NCBI GenBank assembly: GCA_019306185.1
Contig: JAFDMD010000032.1
Coordinates: 1-33,677 of the forward strand
Length of the DNA stretch: 33,677 bases
DNA from: Deltaproteobacteria bacterium
GTDB taxonomy: Bacteria; Desulfobacterota; Desulfobacteria; Desulfobacterales; JAFDMD01
Direction: 5' to 3'
The notes beneath the pieces were generated by a model that saw nothing but the letters and a program-made list of their open reading frames with translations, did not search any database and was not told the DNA's origin. Positions 32,976 through 33,677 of this stretch are shown here, one piece after another (position 1 is the stretch's first letter; every line of letters starts with the position of its first letter). The position numbers and the translations under genes were made by a program.

Positions 32976-33677
32976 TATTTTCCTCCATTTGCGGGCGTAT
33001 CTTTAAATACTCCGAGTTCATAATAAGGCAGCAGGGTATCTTCCGCCCATTTTATTGAATCTTTCGGAGTCATTCCCCAGTTTGTAGGGCATGTGCTTAC
33101 CACTTCTACAAAACTAAAACACTTTTTCTCCATCTGATATATAAAAGCTTTTTTAATCGCTTTTTTTGCCTTTACTATATATTTCGGCTTTAATACGGTT
33201 GTTCTTTCTATATATCCGGGAGTTTGAAGCGCCGCCAAAAGATTTGCAACTTTTATAGGCATTCCCACATCCTCTACGTCTCTTCCAAAAGGGGAAGTCG
33301 TGGTTTTTTGATCCGGCATTGTAGTAGGCGCCATCTGCCCGCCGGTCATTCCGTAAACCGCATTATTTACAAATATTGTAGTGAATTTTTCGCCTCTGTT
33401 TGCGGAATGTACTATTTCGCTCATTCCTATACTGGCAAGGTCTCCGTCTCCCTGATATGTAAAAACATTAAGATCCGGTCTTACTCTTTTTATTCCGGTC
33501 GCCATAGCAGGCGCGCGTCCGTGAGCCGCTTCCTGAAAATCGAAATTAAAATAATTGTACGCTAAAACCGCGCATCCTACCGGAGCTACTCCTACGGTGT
33601 TTTTTCTGATTTTTAATTCGTCTATAACTTCGGCAATTAAGCGGTGTATAACTCCGTGAGTGCATCCGGGACAATAA
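32975..33677 (-). CDS. korB: 2-oxoacid:ferredoxin oxidoreductase, beta (TPP) subunit, partial at 5' end
   Basis: The frame is open to the right edge of the window and reads YCPGCTHGVIHRLIAEVIDE, then VGVAPVGCAVLAYNYF, HGRAPAMATGIKR and FTYQGDGDLASIGMSEIVHS, which holds the thiamine diphosphate motif GDGD. The metal-binding NNAVYGMTGGQMAPTT follows. These are the beta subunit features of Kor-type 2-oxoacid:ferredoxin oxidoreductases; thiamine diphosphate is bound here. The first residues lie beyond the window; an internal ATG (33505) is not the start, because the conserved PGC and PVGC motifs precede it. It overlaps korC by one base. Confidence 0.93.
   Translation of the reverse strand, partial: YCPGCTHGVIHRLIAEVIDELKIRKNTVGVAPVGCAVLAYNYFNFDFQEAAHGRAPAMATGIKRVRPDLNVFTYQGDGDLASIGMSEIVHSANRGEKFTTIFVNNAVYGMTGGQMAPTTMPDQKTTTSPFGRDVEDVGMPIKVANLLAALQTPGYIERTTVLKPKYIVKAKKAIKKAFIYQMEKKCFSFVEVVSTCPTNWGMTPKDSIKWAEDTLLPYYELGVFKDTPANGGK

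Noticed and set aside
1-33677. CRISPR arrays, tRNA or rRNA genes
   Set aside because: I looked for regularly spaced short repeats and cloverleaf-like segments in the gene-free stretches and found none that I could support.

Overview
The window looks like a chromosomal segment of an AT-rich, strictly anaerobic bacterium, most likely a member of the Desulfobacterota (the former Deltaproteobacteria). Reasons are the tandem hdrA/mvhD electron-transfer operon rich in selenocysteine, a tungsten-type aldehyde:ferredoxin oxidoreductase, a 2-oxoacid:ferredoxin oxidoreductase, and the gene orders rpsF-rpsR-DUF2232-rplI and hisC..cmk-rpsA-sppA. I cannot place it more finely from sequence alone.

Bases 1-9523, minus strand: one operon with a strong sigma70-type promoter (9494-9523) reads hdrA2, a DUF6338 membrane protein, a 65-aa small protein, mvhD2, hdrA1, mvhD1 and an HdrD-like Fe-S protein that runs off the left edge. 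All five redox genes carry one in-frame TGA exactly where the family has a conserved cysteine or active-site position. Each TGA is followed at +15 to +17 by a hairpin that looks like a bacterial SECIS. Read with selenocysteine, they give two 1010-aa HdrA proteins, two MvhD proteins and an HdrC/HdrB-type protein: an electron-bifurcating or electron-confurcating heterodisulfide-reductase-like complex built of selenoproteins. The DUF6338 pair looks like an insertion into this operon.

Bases 9527-13260: an accessory island. A textbook promoter drives a candidate retron msr-msd RNA (9827-9968), followed by a reverse transcriptase with a fused C-terminal TOPRIM domain. Next come a decayed DUF4160-DUF2442 pair and an intact AbrB-type antitoxin with a Doc/Fic toxin, flanked by a 42-bp near-perfect direct repeat.

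Bases 13266-16151: an intrinsic terminator, a MoaD-like carrier protein overlapping an aldehyde:ferredoxin oxidoreductase (both minus strand), then a gene-free stretch holding a TA-flanked MITE-like element with nested palindromes.

Bases 16271-23702, plus strand: ribosomal proteins S6 and S18, a DUF2232 membrane protein, L9, a GlcD-type flavin oxidase, RdgB, a nitroreductase and a GTP-type PEP carboxykinase with a structured leader. A second MITE-like element follows.

Bases 24164-33677, minus strand: RsmD, an NtrC/NtrX-like response regulator without GAFTGA or a DNA-binding domain, a small membrane protein, an SppA homologue whose catalytic serine is phenylalanine, ribosomal protein S1, cytidylate kinase, a DUF169 protein, HisC, and the gamma and (partial) beta subunits of a 2-oxoacid:ferredoxin oxidoreductase. 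Ferredoxin-linked enzymes (AOR, Kor) and the Hdr-type selenoprotein operon fit a metabolism that moves low-potential electrons through ferredoxin. Several dispersed palindromic repeats occupy the intergenic regions.
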